Shown in pieces: positions 17,801 through 26,141 of a DNA stretch of 53,384 bases (positions are counted from its first letter, which is position 1; every line of letters starts with the position of its first letter). The position numbers and the translations under genes are program-made. This stretch comes from Desulfovibrio sp. (GTDB taxonomy: Bacteria > Desulfobacterota > Desulfovibrionia > Desulfovibrionales > Desulfovibrionaceae). The DNA lies in contig NZ_JAHZAA010000004.1 in the NCBI RefSeq assembly GCF_019424165.1, positions 57,667-111,050 on the forward strand, given 5' to 3'. The notes under the pieces are model-generated. The model was not told the origin of the DNA. It made no database searches and saw only the letters and a program-made list of their open reading frames with translations.

Positions 17801-19076
17801 TATCGCAGGCGGCCAGTATTTCTTCATAGGGAATGTCGAAAAAGCCGTCGTGTCCGTCGAGCATGGCGGGTACAAAGATGACCTTGACGCGCCGTTCTTC
17901 GCGGTTATCAAGGCCCAGTCGGCGGCAGGCATTAATGATCGGGTCTTGTGGGGCATTCCATACGCGGTGGGTGCATATGAAGGGCATGCCGTTGTCCGTG
18001 TCATCAGGATTGCCGGAAACAGCGGCTGCGTTGATACCTGTATGCCCGCCCATCACAAGGCACAGGGCCAGGATGGAACTGTTTGTGCCGGAAAGGTTGC
18101 GGTCGGCGCGGGCCAGGGCTTCAAGAAAAATATCCACGCCCTTGTTGTGCATTTCGTACCGGCCGGAAATGGTGAAAATGCGCGTGTGCTCCGGCAGGGA
18201 ACCACGCAGGAAGCGCCCCGCCGCGCTCATGATCTTGGCGCGTGTGGCTGAGGGAACCTCACGCTCGTCGGTATAGTCCGGTATGACCCGCAGGTCGAGG
18301 CCGTTGGTGGTGATGACATCAGGCTGGCGGCCCAGAAATACCGTGGACTCCTCACCTGTGATGGGGCTGACGGTGGTGAAGGCGTCCGCCTCGCGGGCGG
18401 CGGCGCTCTCCATGGACCACTTGGCCGTGATGTTGAGGGCGGCGGCCTCATTGGCGGGATTGATATTGCGCATGTTGGTGTAGATGTCGCGCCCTGTGCC
18501 TGCCATGGCGCGGCCCAGGGTAGTGGCGTGGGTGGTGAAGACCGTACCCACTTCGGGGGTGAGCTTTTTCACCGTGAGCAGCCCCGCGCCGCACATCCAC
18601 TCGTGAAACAGTGCCACGCTGCGGCCCTGCATGGGTTCTACACGGCTTTCGTGTATGGCCGCGATAACTTCGCCGCAGGCCGTGGCAAACATAACGGGTT
18701 CAATGTAGTCCCAGCCGCCGGAGAGCGAGTCCACCCCGTAGTTTTTCCACATTTCAAACAGTAACTGGTTGCTGGAATAGCGCTTGTCAAATTCCACCAG
18801 TATTACCTTGGGGCGTCCGGGTATGTTCCACCGGCCGAGGCGGCACTTGAGGTCCCGCGTGGCGAGGCCCATGCGCAGTGAATCCCAGGCGTGCTCGTCT
18901 GTTTCTTCAAAGCCGGGATTGTTCTTGAGGGCCGGCCCCAGAAGAAAATAGTCCTCGCCAAAATGCTCCACGGCCTGGAGGGCCTTGCTGGTGACAACAG
19001 AGTGGATGCCCCCCACCTTGTTGCAGACCTCCCAGCTCACTTCAAACAGGGTTACCAGGGACGAGTTGAAATTCAT
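14811..19076 (-). CDS. Fused GT3-type glycogen synthase and GT35 alpha-glucan phosphorylase
   Basis: One 1421-aa frame contains two full enzymes. Residues 1 to about 545 resemble eukaryotic-type GT3 glycogen synthase: FEVSWEVCNKVGGIHSVVTS near the start, and YEPWGYTPQECAAW...TTDLSGFGMW at 433-461, which carries the conserved catalytic Glu pair. After a linker, residues about 578-690 are a DUF3417-like head (LAQNIWWSWHDQAKALF). The alpha-glucan phosphorylase follows, with GGLGVLSGDHLKSASDM at 689-705 and HEASGTSGMKLPVNGG, whose K1168 is the expected PLP lysine. A beta-rich tail covers about 1305-1421. The protein would both build alpha-1,4-glucan from a sugar nucleotide and release glucose-1-phosphate. 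I see no frameshift, so the fusion appears genuine. It is the last gene of the operon, about 47 bp after the GH57 gene. Confidence 0.9.
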   Translation of the reverse strand: MNFNSSLVTLFEVSWEVCNKVGGIHSVVTSKALQAVEHFGEDYFLLGPALKNNPGFEETDEHAWDSLRMGLATRDLKCRLGRWNIPGRPKVILVEFDKRYSSNQLLFEMWKNYGVDSLSGGWDYIEPVMFATACGEVIAAIHESRVEPMQGRSVALFHEWMCGAGLLTVKKLTPEVGTVFTTHATTLGRAMAGTGRDIYTNMRNINPANEAAALNITAKWSMESAAAREADAFTTVSPITGEESTVFLGRQPDVITTNGLDLRVIPDYTDEREVPSATRAKIMSAAGRFLRGSLPEHTRIFTISGRYEMHNKGVDIFLEALARADRNLSGTNSSILALCLVMGGHTGINAAAVSGNPDDTDNGMPFICTHRVWNAPQDPIINACRRLGLDNREERRVKVIFVPAMLDGHDGFFDIPYEEILAACDMGFFPSWYEPWGYTPQECAAWAVPTLTTDLSGFGMWAREQMKEESMDRTGVCVMPRRGMSFDQSVDRLHERVLGAAACPDGELCSWRGHARDLAEKTSWSYFFDNYIKAFDIALAKSDARTDHDSAHGALTRVLTASCSATPFLRPIMAVAEVPHELSRLRELAQNIWWSWHDQAKALFMALNPQLWEACRNPLKMLEEAWPARLKELIANEEYMAMYHKVMDRFDAYMAEPIRSLSVDVTPEHPIVYFSTEYGLNESVPIYSGGLGVLSGDHLKSASDMALPLMGIGLLYKSGYFMQEIDSSGRQVAQYPVNNFGQMPIKQVHDAQGQPVYIQLELPGRILYSRVWRLQVGRIGLYLLDTDTTRNTDEDRRITDRLYEANRETRLLQEILLGQGGMRLLRTLGIIPGVYHMNEGHSAFMALERVRDCMTQGMSHDEAVVRVRSNTLFTTHTPVPAGNESFSLELMERYFSGMAKNLDLSWQQFVQLGQIEGGDSHAFEMTVLALRLSCWANGVSRLHGVVSRHMWNNLWKGLPTAETPIGHVTNGVHTPSYVGSWMHELLHKHLGAGWLQALPGSAVWDKVDDIPDEAFWAARQHQKEALLDALRKRIPVFAQRFKLDATVRKGMEALLRPETLIIGFARRFAPYKRATLLFADPDRLARILNSPHRPVVLVFSGKAHPADEAGINLIQEVMRMCQDERFLGRIFFLENYSLSVSRIMSQGCDVWLNTPRRPHEASGTSGMKLPVNGGINLSISDGWWCEGYNRQNGWTIGPVVTTELPSNEQNDYADAEALYNLLENAVLPLYFDRTQGDLPTQWIAMAKRSFKSLTAMYSSNRMLNDYIRQYYLRAARRRNMLAENDWSACRRLAAWEKDLPARFGTVKVEELFISGVENNTMICGEPVSVRLHMHLGAMQPEEILVQLVIGRALVNGSFIDKPEILRLEPRAADHNGESGNGMNYAATYIPTHSGQYRYGVRVLPYHKNLATPLETGLVLWT

Positions 19077-19123
19077 GCCATCTCCTTGTCATGAAGGTCG
19101 TGAAGCCGTGCTGCGCGGCCTTG

Positions 19124-20569
19124 TCATGCGTTTTTGCGGCTTTTGCGCAGCGTGGCGGGCTTTTTTTCTTGGTTTGCTCGGGTGGTTCCGGCTTTTTTAC
19201 TGCCTGCTGCCCGCGTGTCTGCCGGGTTCGCGTCCTGGATTTCGGCAGGGGCCTTGCCGCCGCGCCGGGGCGCGGGGGAGCCTGCGTTTTGGACGGCGGG
19301 CTTTTCATTCTTTTTCCGGGCCGCGCCTGCCTTGCCCCTGGGCGCAGGGGCTGCTTCTGCGGTTTTGCCCGCAGCCGCCGCCCGTGCGCTTTCGTCTGCC
19401 TTGAGGCGCAGCTCAAAGTCGGCCAGCACGTTCATATAGGTGATATAGGCGTCATACGGGCTGGCAAAGGGGCTGGGCCTGTCGGGGACCTCGTTGGAAA
19501 ACCATTTGGTGGACATATGCCGAAAGTGGTCGGCGGTCTGAAGGCGGTCAAAGTCGCGCCTGAGGGCGCTGTCGCAGGCGGTTATTCGCGGCCCCAGGGC
19601 GTAGAGCGCGTGTATGGCGTCCTTTTGCATGTCGTTGCCGAGCCAGGCTGTGAGATCGCGCCCCTCGTCTTCCCAGGACATGAACTGCGGCACATCCACT
19701 TCGCCTACGGCCTTGAGGTTTTTTGCGGCCAGCGCCGGGGTGGTGAAGCTGAATTTTTCGTGGGCCAGAAGGGCGCCGGGCAGGGCTTCCAGAAAGTCGA
19801 AAATGCCCGATTCTTTTTCGTGGCGAAGCCCGAATATGTGATAATCATTGAAGATATTTATAATATCCGCCGATCCTTCAAGGCCGTGGCACCAGGCGGC
19901 GAATGTTTCGGCCCTGAGAGGCCATGCGGGCCAGTTGCGGTCTGAAAAGCGCAGGGCCACATCACCGGAAAGGCCCGCGTTGCGCAACAGCAGCGCAATA
20001 TCCGGAGCGCTTGCAGGGCGGTAAAGATAGTTGGCGCTGCGCCAGCCGAGCACATGATCGGCCCCTTCGGCCAGCACGGCCCTGAAGCCGTGTTCCGCCA
20101 CAGCGGCGGCCAGATCATTATTGTAAACGCATTCGGTATTTTTGAAGGTCGTCGGCTTTACGCCGAAAAGATGTTCGAGACGTGCGGCCTGTTCCCGTAC
20201 CTGACGGTCAAAATCCTGCCGGGAATACAGAAAAGCCAGTGAGTGCGGCGCGGTTTCGGCCACAAATTCCACGCAGCCCGTGCGGGCCAGCGCCGTGAAG
20301 CTTTCCAGCACTTCAGGGGTATATTGTTCGAAAAGGTCAAGAGCGACGCCGGAAATGGAAAAAGACAGACGAAAGGCCCCGTCGTAGCGGCGGATCAGCC
20401 TGAGCATAAGCTCGTTGGCGGGCAGATAGCACAGGCGGGCCGCGCGCAGGAGGGCTTCGCAATTATGGTCGTCGTCCTCGTAGATGGAGTTCTGACCCAT
20501 GTCAAAGACGGTATAGCGGCGTAGCTGGTAAGGCTCGTGAACCTCATAGCAGAAGCAGAGGGCTGGCAT
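19124..20569 (-). CDS. GH57-family alpha-amylase / glucanotransferase-like
   Basis: Acts on alpha-glucan; GH57 members include amylases, 4-alpha-glucanotransferases and branching enzymes. CYEVHEPYQLRR at the start corresponds to the first GH57 motif (H-x-P). FKNTECVYNND near residue 160 is in the region that supplies the nucleophile Glu, and IFNDYHIFG carries the candidate acid/base Asp. The length of 481 aa includes about 80 C-terminal residues that are Lys/Arg/Ala-rich and look disordered (RGKAGAARKKNEKPA and similar). The start at 20569 is preceded by GGAGG and overlaps the GT4 stop codon (ATGA), so translation is coupled. Without a separate glgB in the window, a branching role is possible but unproven. 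Confidence 0.85.
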   Translation of the reverse strand: MPALCFCYEVHEPYQLRRYTVFDMGQNSIYEDDDHNCEALLRAARLCYLPANELMLRLIRRYDGAFRLSFSISGVALDLFEQYTPEVLESFTALARTGCVEFVAETAPHSLAFLYSRQDFDRQVREQAARLEHLFGVKPTTFKNTECVYNNDLAAAVAEHGFRAVLAEGADHVLGWRSANYLYRPASAPDIALLLRNAGLSGDVALRFSDRNWPAWPLRAETFAAWCHGLEGSADIINIFNDYHIFGLRHEKESGIFDFLEALPGALLAHEKFSFTTPALAAKNLKAVGEVDVPQFMSWEDEGRDLTAWLGNDMQKDAIHALYALGPRITACDSALRRDFDRLQTADHFRHMSTKWFSNEVPDRPSPFASPYDAYITYMNVLADFELRLKADESARAAAAGKTAEAAPAPRGKAGAARKKNEKPAVQNAGSPAPRRGGKAPAEIQDANPADTRAAGSKKAGTTRANQEKKPATLRKSRKNA

Positions 20570-21939
20570 CAGTGACCTCCCTGTACGTTGCGGTAAATGA
20601 CCAGCAACTGGTCGGCGGCGTTTTCCCAGCGGATGGATTTCATTTCTTCGTGGCAGTTTTTCACCAGTTCGGAGGCAAGGCAGGGGTAGCGCAGCACGGC
20701 GCAGATTTTGTCGGCCATGTCGCGTGTATCCCAAAAGTCAGCCTTGAGTGCGTGCTCCAGTACTTCCGACACGCCGGACTGGCGCGAAAGCAGCACAGGC
20801 ACATCATAAAGCATGGCTTCAAGCGGTGTGATGCCGAACGGTTCGGAAACCGAGGGCATGACGTACAGGTCGCTCAGGGCAAACATGCGGTCTACCTCTT
20901 CACCACGCAGAAAGCCCGCGAAATGAAAGCGGCTGCCCATGCGCAACTGGCCCGCCCGGCGGATGAGCCGGGGCAGCATGTCGCCGCTGCCCGCCATGAA
21001 AAAGCGGGTCTCAGGAATTTTTTGCAGCACAAGGCGCGCTGCTTCCATGAAATATTCCGGTCCTTTCTGAAAGGTTACGCGGCCCAGAAAGAGCACACGT
21101 TTTTCGTGCCGGATGCGCGGGGGAACAGGATAGCGCCGCCGCGCTTCCTGCCGGGCTACGGCATTGTGCACCACCAGCACCTTTTCCGGCGGGATGCCGT
21201 AACGCTCTATCACGGTTTTGCGGGTGAGGCGGCTGACGGCCACCACAACATCGGCGGCCAGCATGCCGGCGCGCTCCACGCCTGCCACCTCTTCATTGAT
21301 GCTGTCGCCGCTGCGGTCGTATTCCGTGGCGTGAATGTGAACCACAAGGGGCTTGCCCGTAAGGCTTTTTGCCAGCATGCCCGCCGGATAGGTCATCCAG
21401 TCATGGGCGTGGATAACGTCAAAATTTTCACTGGCGGCCAGGGCTGCGGCCAGGCGGCCGTAACGCAGCACTTCGCGCATGAGGTCAGGCCCGTAGCCGC
21501 CGTGCAGGGTATAGGTGAAGGTTTTTCGGCGCGGGCCGCGAGCTTCTGAAACTGCGGCCGCGGGCGGAACGGAGAACCCGGCCGCCCCGGCACTTTCACG
21601 CGCGCCGTGGCGGCCCAGGGCGCGGACATATTCGTGCGGCGTCAGGTAGGGCATAAGGGGGCTGTCTACCGGCATGCAGCGAACGCCGCCGGGCCATGCC
21701 GCCGCCTGCTCATGCCGCGTATACTCCATGCGCCGGGCCAGGTCTTCGGTAATGGGCGTGCCCGAAGCCGGGCGCAAGCGCAGAAAGCCCTCTTGCTTCA
21801 CGTCATTGTCGATGCGGGGCAGCACAAAGATGATTTCCGCCCCTTTACGGGCCAGGGCCTGGGTCATGCCAAAGCAGGCGGTGCCAAGGCCGCCGCTGAT
21901 ATGGGGAGGAAATTCCCAGCCGAACATAAGAACTCGCAT
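20569..21939 (-). CDS. GT4/GT5-like glycosyltransferase (starch/glycogen-synthase-like)
   Basis: 456 aa in two Rossmann-like halves. The N-terminal acceptor-side motif MFGWEFPPHISGGLGTACFG is typical of glycogen-synthase-like GTs. HAHDWMTYPAG is present near residue 175. The donor half has VLFLGRVTFQKGPEYFMEAA and the E-x7-E element in SEPFGITPLEAML. It probably transfers glucosyl units onto an alpha-glucan or primer; donor (ADP- or UDP-glucose) cannot be read from sequence. It lies about 90 bp downstream of the debranching gene, and its stop overlaps the GH57 start. Confidence 0.88.
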   Translation of the reverse strand: MRVLMFGWEFPPHISGGLGTACFGMTQALARKGAEIIFVLPRIDNDVKQEGFLRLRPASGTPITEDLARRMEYTRHEQAAAWPGGVRCMPVDSPLMPYLTPHEYVRALGRHGARESAGAAGFSVPPAAAVSEARGPRRKTFTYTLHGGYGPDLMREVLRYGRLAAALAASENFDVIHAHDWMTYPAGMLAKSLTGKPLVVHIHATEYDRSGDSINEEVAGVERAGMLAADVVVAVSRLTRKTVIERYGIPPEKVLVVHNAVARQEARRRYPVPPRIRHEKRVLFLGRVTFQKGPEYFMEAARLVLQKIPETRFFMAGSGDMLPRLIRRAGQLRMGSRFHFAGFLRGEEVDRMFALSDLYVMPSVSEPFGITPLEAMLYDVPVLLSRQSGVSEVLEHALKADFWDTRDMADKICAVLRYPCLASELVKNCHEEMKSIRWENAADQLLVIYRNVQGGH

Positions 21940-22027
21940 GGATTATCCCTCGTGGCGGCATTGCCGCCAGGTTCGGCAGCCGCTGTTTCGGGCCGCCGCA
22001 AGTGTTTTTCTTCCTCCGCTGCGGTCA

Positions 22028-24187
22028 CTACTTCCGGTCTGTGGCCGTGGCTGCAGGGTCTGTGCTTTCCTGCCGGCTCCGGCCGTGTTCGTTGCAGCCG
22101 CCCGTAGCCATGCTGATGCGGCAGATGCCCGCCGTGTCACCGATGACGGGGTGGCTCATGCGGTGGGCCGCCAGCTTGTGCCAGCGCTGGTATACGGCGG
22201 GCGCGGCTTTTTGCAGGCGCAGCAACAGCCGCAGGCATTCGGCCACGCTCCAGGCCTGCGCAATGCAGCCGTTGGGTTTGTAGGGCGGCGAGCCGTCAAA
22301 AACTTCAGAAATATTCGCCAGCCCTGCCTGGGCAAGGTGGTCGCAATACAGTGGCGTGAGCGTGTCCAGCAGGGCCATGGCCGCGCCGTCCACATCCCAG
22401 GCCGTGCGCAGCAGGGCATCGGCATAGTGGCCCAGAAGCCAGGGCCAGACCGTACCCTGGTGATAGGCTCCGTCGCGTTCGGCCGTGCCGCCGTCATAAC
22501 GCCCCTTGTAGTGGGGATCGTCGGGGGCCAGGGTGCGCAGGCCGTAAGGGGTGAGCAGCTTGTTGCGCACGCACTCCACCACCTGGGCCTGACAGTCCTC
22601 GGCCAGTATGGAGTGCGGCAGGGATACGGCGAAAATCTGGTTGGGCCGCACGGCGGCATCCAGCCTGCCGTCGCGCCAGACGTCGCCAAGGTAGCCTCCG
22701 CCGTGGGGAACCCAGAAACGCTGCAAAAACGCCGCGCGCATGCGGCGCAGGGCTTCATGCCCTGTAAGGGGGGCTTCACCGAAACGGGCGGCGAGCTGGT
22801 CGGCAAAAGCCAGGGTATTGTACCACAGGGCGTTGATCTCCACAGGGCAGCCCTGCCTTGGAGTCACGGGGCGGCCGTCCACGCGGGCGTCCATCCAGGT
22901 AAGCTGGCTGTGGGCGTTGCCCGCGTGCAGCAGGCCCTCGGCATCCACACGGATGTCCAGTCGCCGGGCTTTGCCCGCCCCCGCACGGTAGCCGGAAATA
23001 ATGGCCTTGAGCGCATGCCAGGCATGTTCACGCAGCCACGCAAGATGGTCTGCATCGGTCTCAAGGCAGCTTTGCAGGGCAAAGGCGTACCACAGGGCCG
23101 CGTCTACGGAGTTGTAGGCATGATTGCCCGTAGGGGAGAACATGTTGGGAATAAGCCCGTCTATGACGTGACTGCCCATATCCGCCAGAACACGCAGGCC
23201 AAAATCCGTTCGGCCCGCATGAAATGTCAGGCCGGGCAGGCTGATGAGGGTGTCGCGCCCCCAGGCGTCAAACCAGTGATAGCCCGCAAGCACTTCGGGC
23301 CGTCCCTCCGGGGAGGTGATGCAGAACTGCTGCCCGGCGCGGGCCAGATGCCCGGACAGGCCGCCGCCGTTTTTGCGGTTGTGATCGCGGACGCGTTCGG
23401 CATCTTCCCATAGCTCGCGCATATCCCCGTCGCAGGCGGTGGTTCCGGCCGTCAGGTACACGCAGGCGTTGCCGCCGGACAGCGGCGGCAGGGCCACATC
23501 AAGCGTGCCGGGCATGAAAAGGTCTTCGCTGTAGGCAAAACCGCGTTCACGCTCTTCAAGGTATTCCACATTGTAGCACCAGTCCGGCTGCGGCGTGAAG
23601 GTATGTCCCGCATCGGTACGGCACTGGATGTAGAGGGTGGGCAGGCCTTCATAAGGGCTGATGCTGAAGCCGTCGGGCAGCAGCGTGGCGGCCGAACGCA
23701 GATGCGCGTTGGCATGGGTAAGCTTGTGAAAGCTGCGGTAGGCCAGCAGGGGGCGCAGGCGCAAGGTCAGGGCAGGCACATGGGCCGGGCCGCGCAGGTT
23801 CCAGCGTATGGCAAGACGGCTCTGCCCCGGCACAAGCAGTATCTCGCGGCACAGATGCACATCACCCACGCGGTAGACGCACCTGGGCCACTGGTCCAGC
23901 CTGAAGGCCTCCAGGTAATCATGCCCGTGGGGATAGAGCGTATCGGGATGCTGGCGGGTAGAGAGCGGAAATTCCCGGCCCCCGCCCACAAGGGACTCTT
24001 CAAGGGCAGAAAGCAGCACATGGCGGCCGTGGGGCGTGTTGACAGTAAGCAGGCCGTGATACTTGCGCGTATTGCAGCACAGTATGGTACTGCCCGCATA
24101 GTCGCCAAGGCCGTTGGTGAGCAGCCATTCCTTGCGCAGCGCTCTGCGGGTATTCTGGCAGGCAGCCTTGTCAAAGCTGAACCGCAT
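22028..24187 (-). CDS. Glycogen debranching enzyme, amylo-alpha-1,6-glucosidase (GH133)
   Basis: Hydrolyses alpha-1,6 branch points in glycogen. The N-terminal bacterial/archaeal GDE domain begins KEWLLTNGLGDYAGSTILC and NTRKYHGLL. The (alpha/alpha)6 catalytic half carries FDAWGRDTLISLPGL, NSVDAALWYAFAL, RPNQIFAVSLPHSIL and YHQGTVWPWLLGHYADAL. The length of 719 aa is normal. The ATG at 24187 follows GGGAGG; the frame extends to 24457 but that stretch is not family-like. It is the first gene of a four-gene alpha-glucan operon on the minus strand. Confidence 0.93.
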   Translation of the reverse strand: MRFSFDKAACQNTRRALRKEWLLTNGLGDYAGSTILCCNTRKYHGLLTVNTPHGRHVLLSALEESLVGGGREFPLSTRQHPDTLYPHGHDYLEAFRLDQWPRCVYRVGDVHLCREILLVPGQSRLAIRWNLRGPAHVPALTLRLRPLLAYRSFHKLTHANAHLRSAATLLPDGFSISPYEGLPTLYIQCRTDAGHTFTPQPDWCYNVEYLEERERGFAYSEDLFMPGTLDVALPPLSGGNACVYLTAGTTACDGDMRELWEDAERVRDHNRKNGGGLSGHLARAGQQFCITSPEGRPEVLAGYHWFDAWGRDTLISLPGLTFHAGRTDFGLRVLADMGSHVIDGLIPNMFSPTGNHAYNSVDAALWYAFALQSCLETDADHLAWLREHAWHALKAIISGYRAGAGKARRLDIRVDAEGLLHAGNAHSQLTWMDARVDGRPVTPRQGCPVEINALWYNTLAFADQLAARFGEAPLTGHEALRRMRAAFLQRFWVPHGGGYLGDVWRDGRLDAAVRPNQIFAVSLPHSILAEDCQAQVVECVRNKLLTPYGLRTLAPDDPHYKGRYDGGTAERDGAYHQGTVWPWLLGHYADALLRTAWDVDGAAMALLDTLTPLYCDHLAQAGLANISEVFDGSPPYKPNGCIAQAWSVAECLRLLLRLQKAAPAVYQRWHKLAAHRMSHPVIGDTAGICRISMATGGCNEHGRSRQESTDPAATATDRK

Positions 24188-24452
24188 ACGTCCTCCCTGG
24201 CGATATGGGTGCGTGGGAACGACGCTGCGTGAGACGAGATGGGGAGGCGAGATCGCAGCGGGCCTGTGTAAGACTGCTGGGCGGGCGGACCGGGCGTGGC
24301 CGCGAAAATGTCGTAGGGCGGCCCATGCGCTGCTGATCCGGCATGCTGAATGCCCGAACGGAATGTTCCGGCTGAAAATACCGGCGCAATGCATGGCCGA
24401 GGCGTGCGCCGCACACAGGGGAAGCGACGCTTTGCCTGTTTGTCTGAGCATT

Positions 24453-24481
24453 ACCATATAGCAGATTTATCTGCCTGTCGA
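24453..24481 (-). promoter_or_regulatory. Candidate promoter of the glycogen operon with a palindrome filling its spacer
   Basis: On the minus strand, TCGACA (24476-24481) and TATGGT (24453-24458) are 17 bp apart. The spacer is almost completely occupied by GCAGATAAATCTGC (24461-24474), an inverted repeat with 6-bp arms. That position suits a repressor or a spacer-binding activator. The leader to the ATG would be about 260 nt. Confidence 0.4.
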
Positions 24482-24692
24482 GTTTTACGGCATGATGACA
24501 AAAGGACTGCAATATGCCTACAGCATGCAGTATCGGTCAAAAATGTTTGAATATATTCAGGTTATGGCATCCTGCGCGGCATGCGGCGTTCGCCGGGCGA
24601 AACAGGGCGCGCGCCAATGGCGAAAAAGCACCGCTGGCTTGAAATACGGCAGGCGTAGCCTGCCGCCGGATTTACAGTGGTAAAACTGGGGC

Positions 24693-24721
24693 TTTTTCTT
24701 TACGCGAATTTGGGGTATACT
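24693..24721 (+). promoter_or_regulatory. Candidate promoter for livJ
   Basis: TATACT (24716-24721) is a good -10 box. The -35 region (TTTTTC at 24693-24698, 17-bp spacing) is weak, suggesting a need for an activator. The start codon is at 24766, with GGGGGA as the RBS. Confidence 0.45.
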
Positions 24722-24765
24722 ATTTTGTTACTATCATCACCGAATACCGGACGGGGGAATTTTTT

Positions 24766-25887
24766 ATGAAAGCACTTGGTCGTTTGCTTGGGGCGTTGGC
24801 CCTTACCCTGCTGGTGCCTATGACGGCTCTGGCCGGTGACATCAAGGTCGGTCTCATGTGTCCGCTGACGGGCAAATGGGCTTCCGAAGGTCAGGACATG
24901 AAGAATATCGTCAGCCTGCTGGCTGATGAGGTAAATGCCAAAGGCGGCGTCAATGGCCGTCAGATCAAGGTTGTGGTGGAAGACGATGCGGGCGACCCGC
25001 GCACCGCAGCCCTTGCCGCGCAAAAGCTTGCCTCGGCGGGTGTAGTGGCTGTGATCGGCACGTACGGTTCGGCCGTAACCGAAGCCAGCCAGAACATTCT
25101 GGACGAGGCCGGGCTGGTGCAGATCGGCACGGGCTCCACCAGCGTGCGCCTGACGGAAAAAGGCCTGCCGCTCTTCTTCCGCACCTGCCCGCGTGACGAC
25201 GCCCAGGGCCGCGCGGCGGCGGCTGCCGTTGTCAAGGGCGGTTACAAGGCCGTGGCGATTCTGCACGACAATTCCTCTTACGCCAAGGGCCTGGCCGAAG
25301 AAACCAGGGCCGCCCTGAAAAAAGACGGCGTAAAGGTGGTTTTTTATGACGCTCTCACCCCCGGAGAGCGCGATTACACGGCTATTTTGACCAAACTCAA
25401 GTCTGCTGGGCCCGATCTTGTGTTCTTTACCGGGTATTACCCTGAAACGGGCATGCTGCTGCGCCAGAAAAGGGAAATGGGCTGGCCCGTCCCCATGATG
25501 GGCGGTGATGCCGCCAACCATCAGGACCTGGTGAAGATAGCGGGTAACGAGGCGGCCGAGGGCTACTTCTTTATCAGCCCGCCCCTGCCGCAGGATATGG
25601 ATACCGCTGAAGCCCGGTCTTTCCTTGAATCCTTCAAGGCCAAGTATAATGCCGTGCCTGTTTCCGTGTGGGCCGTGCTGGCGGGCGATGCCTTCAAGGT
25701 CATTGAAGCCGCGCTGGCCGCAGGCAACGATACGCCCGAAAAAATGGCCGCATGGCTCAAGAATCTCAAGGGCATGCCGGGCCTTTCCGGCAGCCTGGGC
25801 TTTGACGCCAAGGGCGACCGCGTGGGCGAGTTTTACCGCACCTATATGGTTAACGACAAGGGCGTATTTATCTTGCAGCCCAAGTAA
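24766..25887 (+). CDS. livJ: Branched-chain amino-acid ABC transporter, periplasmic binding protein
   Basis: Captures Leu/Ile/Val-type substrates in the periplasm. A clear Sec signal peptide (residues 1-23, ending MTALA before GDIKVG) is followed by a type I periplasmic-binding fold. Key segments are IKVGLMCPLTGKWASEGQDM, the hinge-proximal VVAVIGTYGSAVTEASQNIL, and FFTGYYPETGMLLRQ. The length of 373 aa is standard. It heads the livJHMGF operon. The 254-bp gap to livH holds stable hairpins that may give livJ a higher yield than the membrane genes. Confidence 0.93.
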   Translation: MKALGRLLGALALTLLVPMTALAGDIKVGLMCPLTGKWASEGQDMKNIVSLLADEVNAKGGVNGRQIKVVVEDDAGDPRTAALAAQKLASAGVVAVIGTYGSAVTEASQNILDEAGLVQIGTGSTSVRLTEKGLPLFFRTCPRDDAQGRAAAAAVVKGGYKAVAILHDNSSYAKGLAEETRAALKKDGVKVVFYDALTPGERDYTAILTKLKSAGPDLVFFTGYYPETGMLLRQKREMGWPVPMMGGDAANHQDLVKIAGNEAAEGYFFISPPLPQDMDTAEARSFLESFKAKYNAVPVSVWAVLAGDAFKVIEAALAAGNDTPEKMAAWLKNLKGMPGLSGSLGFDAKGDRVGEFYRTYMVNDKGVFILQPK

Positions 25888-25995
25888 ACAGACCGTACAG
25901 TGTGCTCCGCGCCCCGGCGCGGTCCGGCGGTTTTTCCGCCGCATATCCGCGCGCTGAAAATGGTGCGCGCATACACAGCAACTTTGGCCGTGGCC

Positions 25996-26060
25996 GCCGG
26001 AACCGGAGCAGTCCGGTTCCGGCTCCGGGCCGGTAAAGGGGAGCCGCCGTATACGGCTCC
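25996..26060 (+). promoter_or_regulatory. Tandem hairpins between livJ and livH
   Basis: The first is a perfect 12-bp stem (25996-26007 with 26012-26023, loop GCAG). The second is GGAGCCG/CGGCTCC (26040-26046 with 26054-26060). Neither has a U-run. Such hairpins after a binding-protein gene commonly stabilise its upstream mRNA or lower downstream transcription; that role is inferred here. Confidence 0.5.
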
Positions 26061-26141
26061 GGCGGCGGGGCGCAGCCTTTCCGCCCACGGTGAGGCGTGC
26101 GTTTTTTACGCCGTCGGGACGTGGCAAGGGTATAACGCTTT

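Larger units (their letters stand above)
24188..24765. other. Intergenic region between the glycogen operon and livJ
   Basis: No supported gene. Besides the two promoter candidates it holds a 12-bp palindrome TGAATATATTCA (24548-24559) and a hairpin CGGCAGGC-GTA-GCCTGCCG (24647-24665). Both may be operators or a transcript structure upstream of livJ. Confidence 0.4.
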
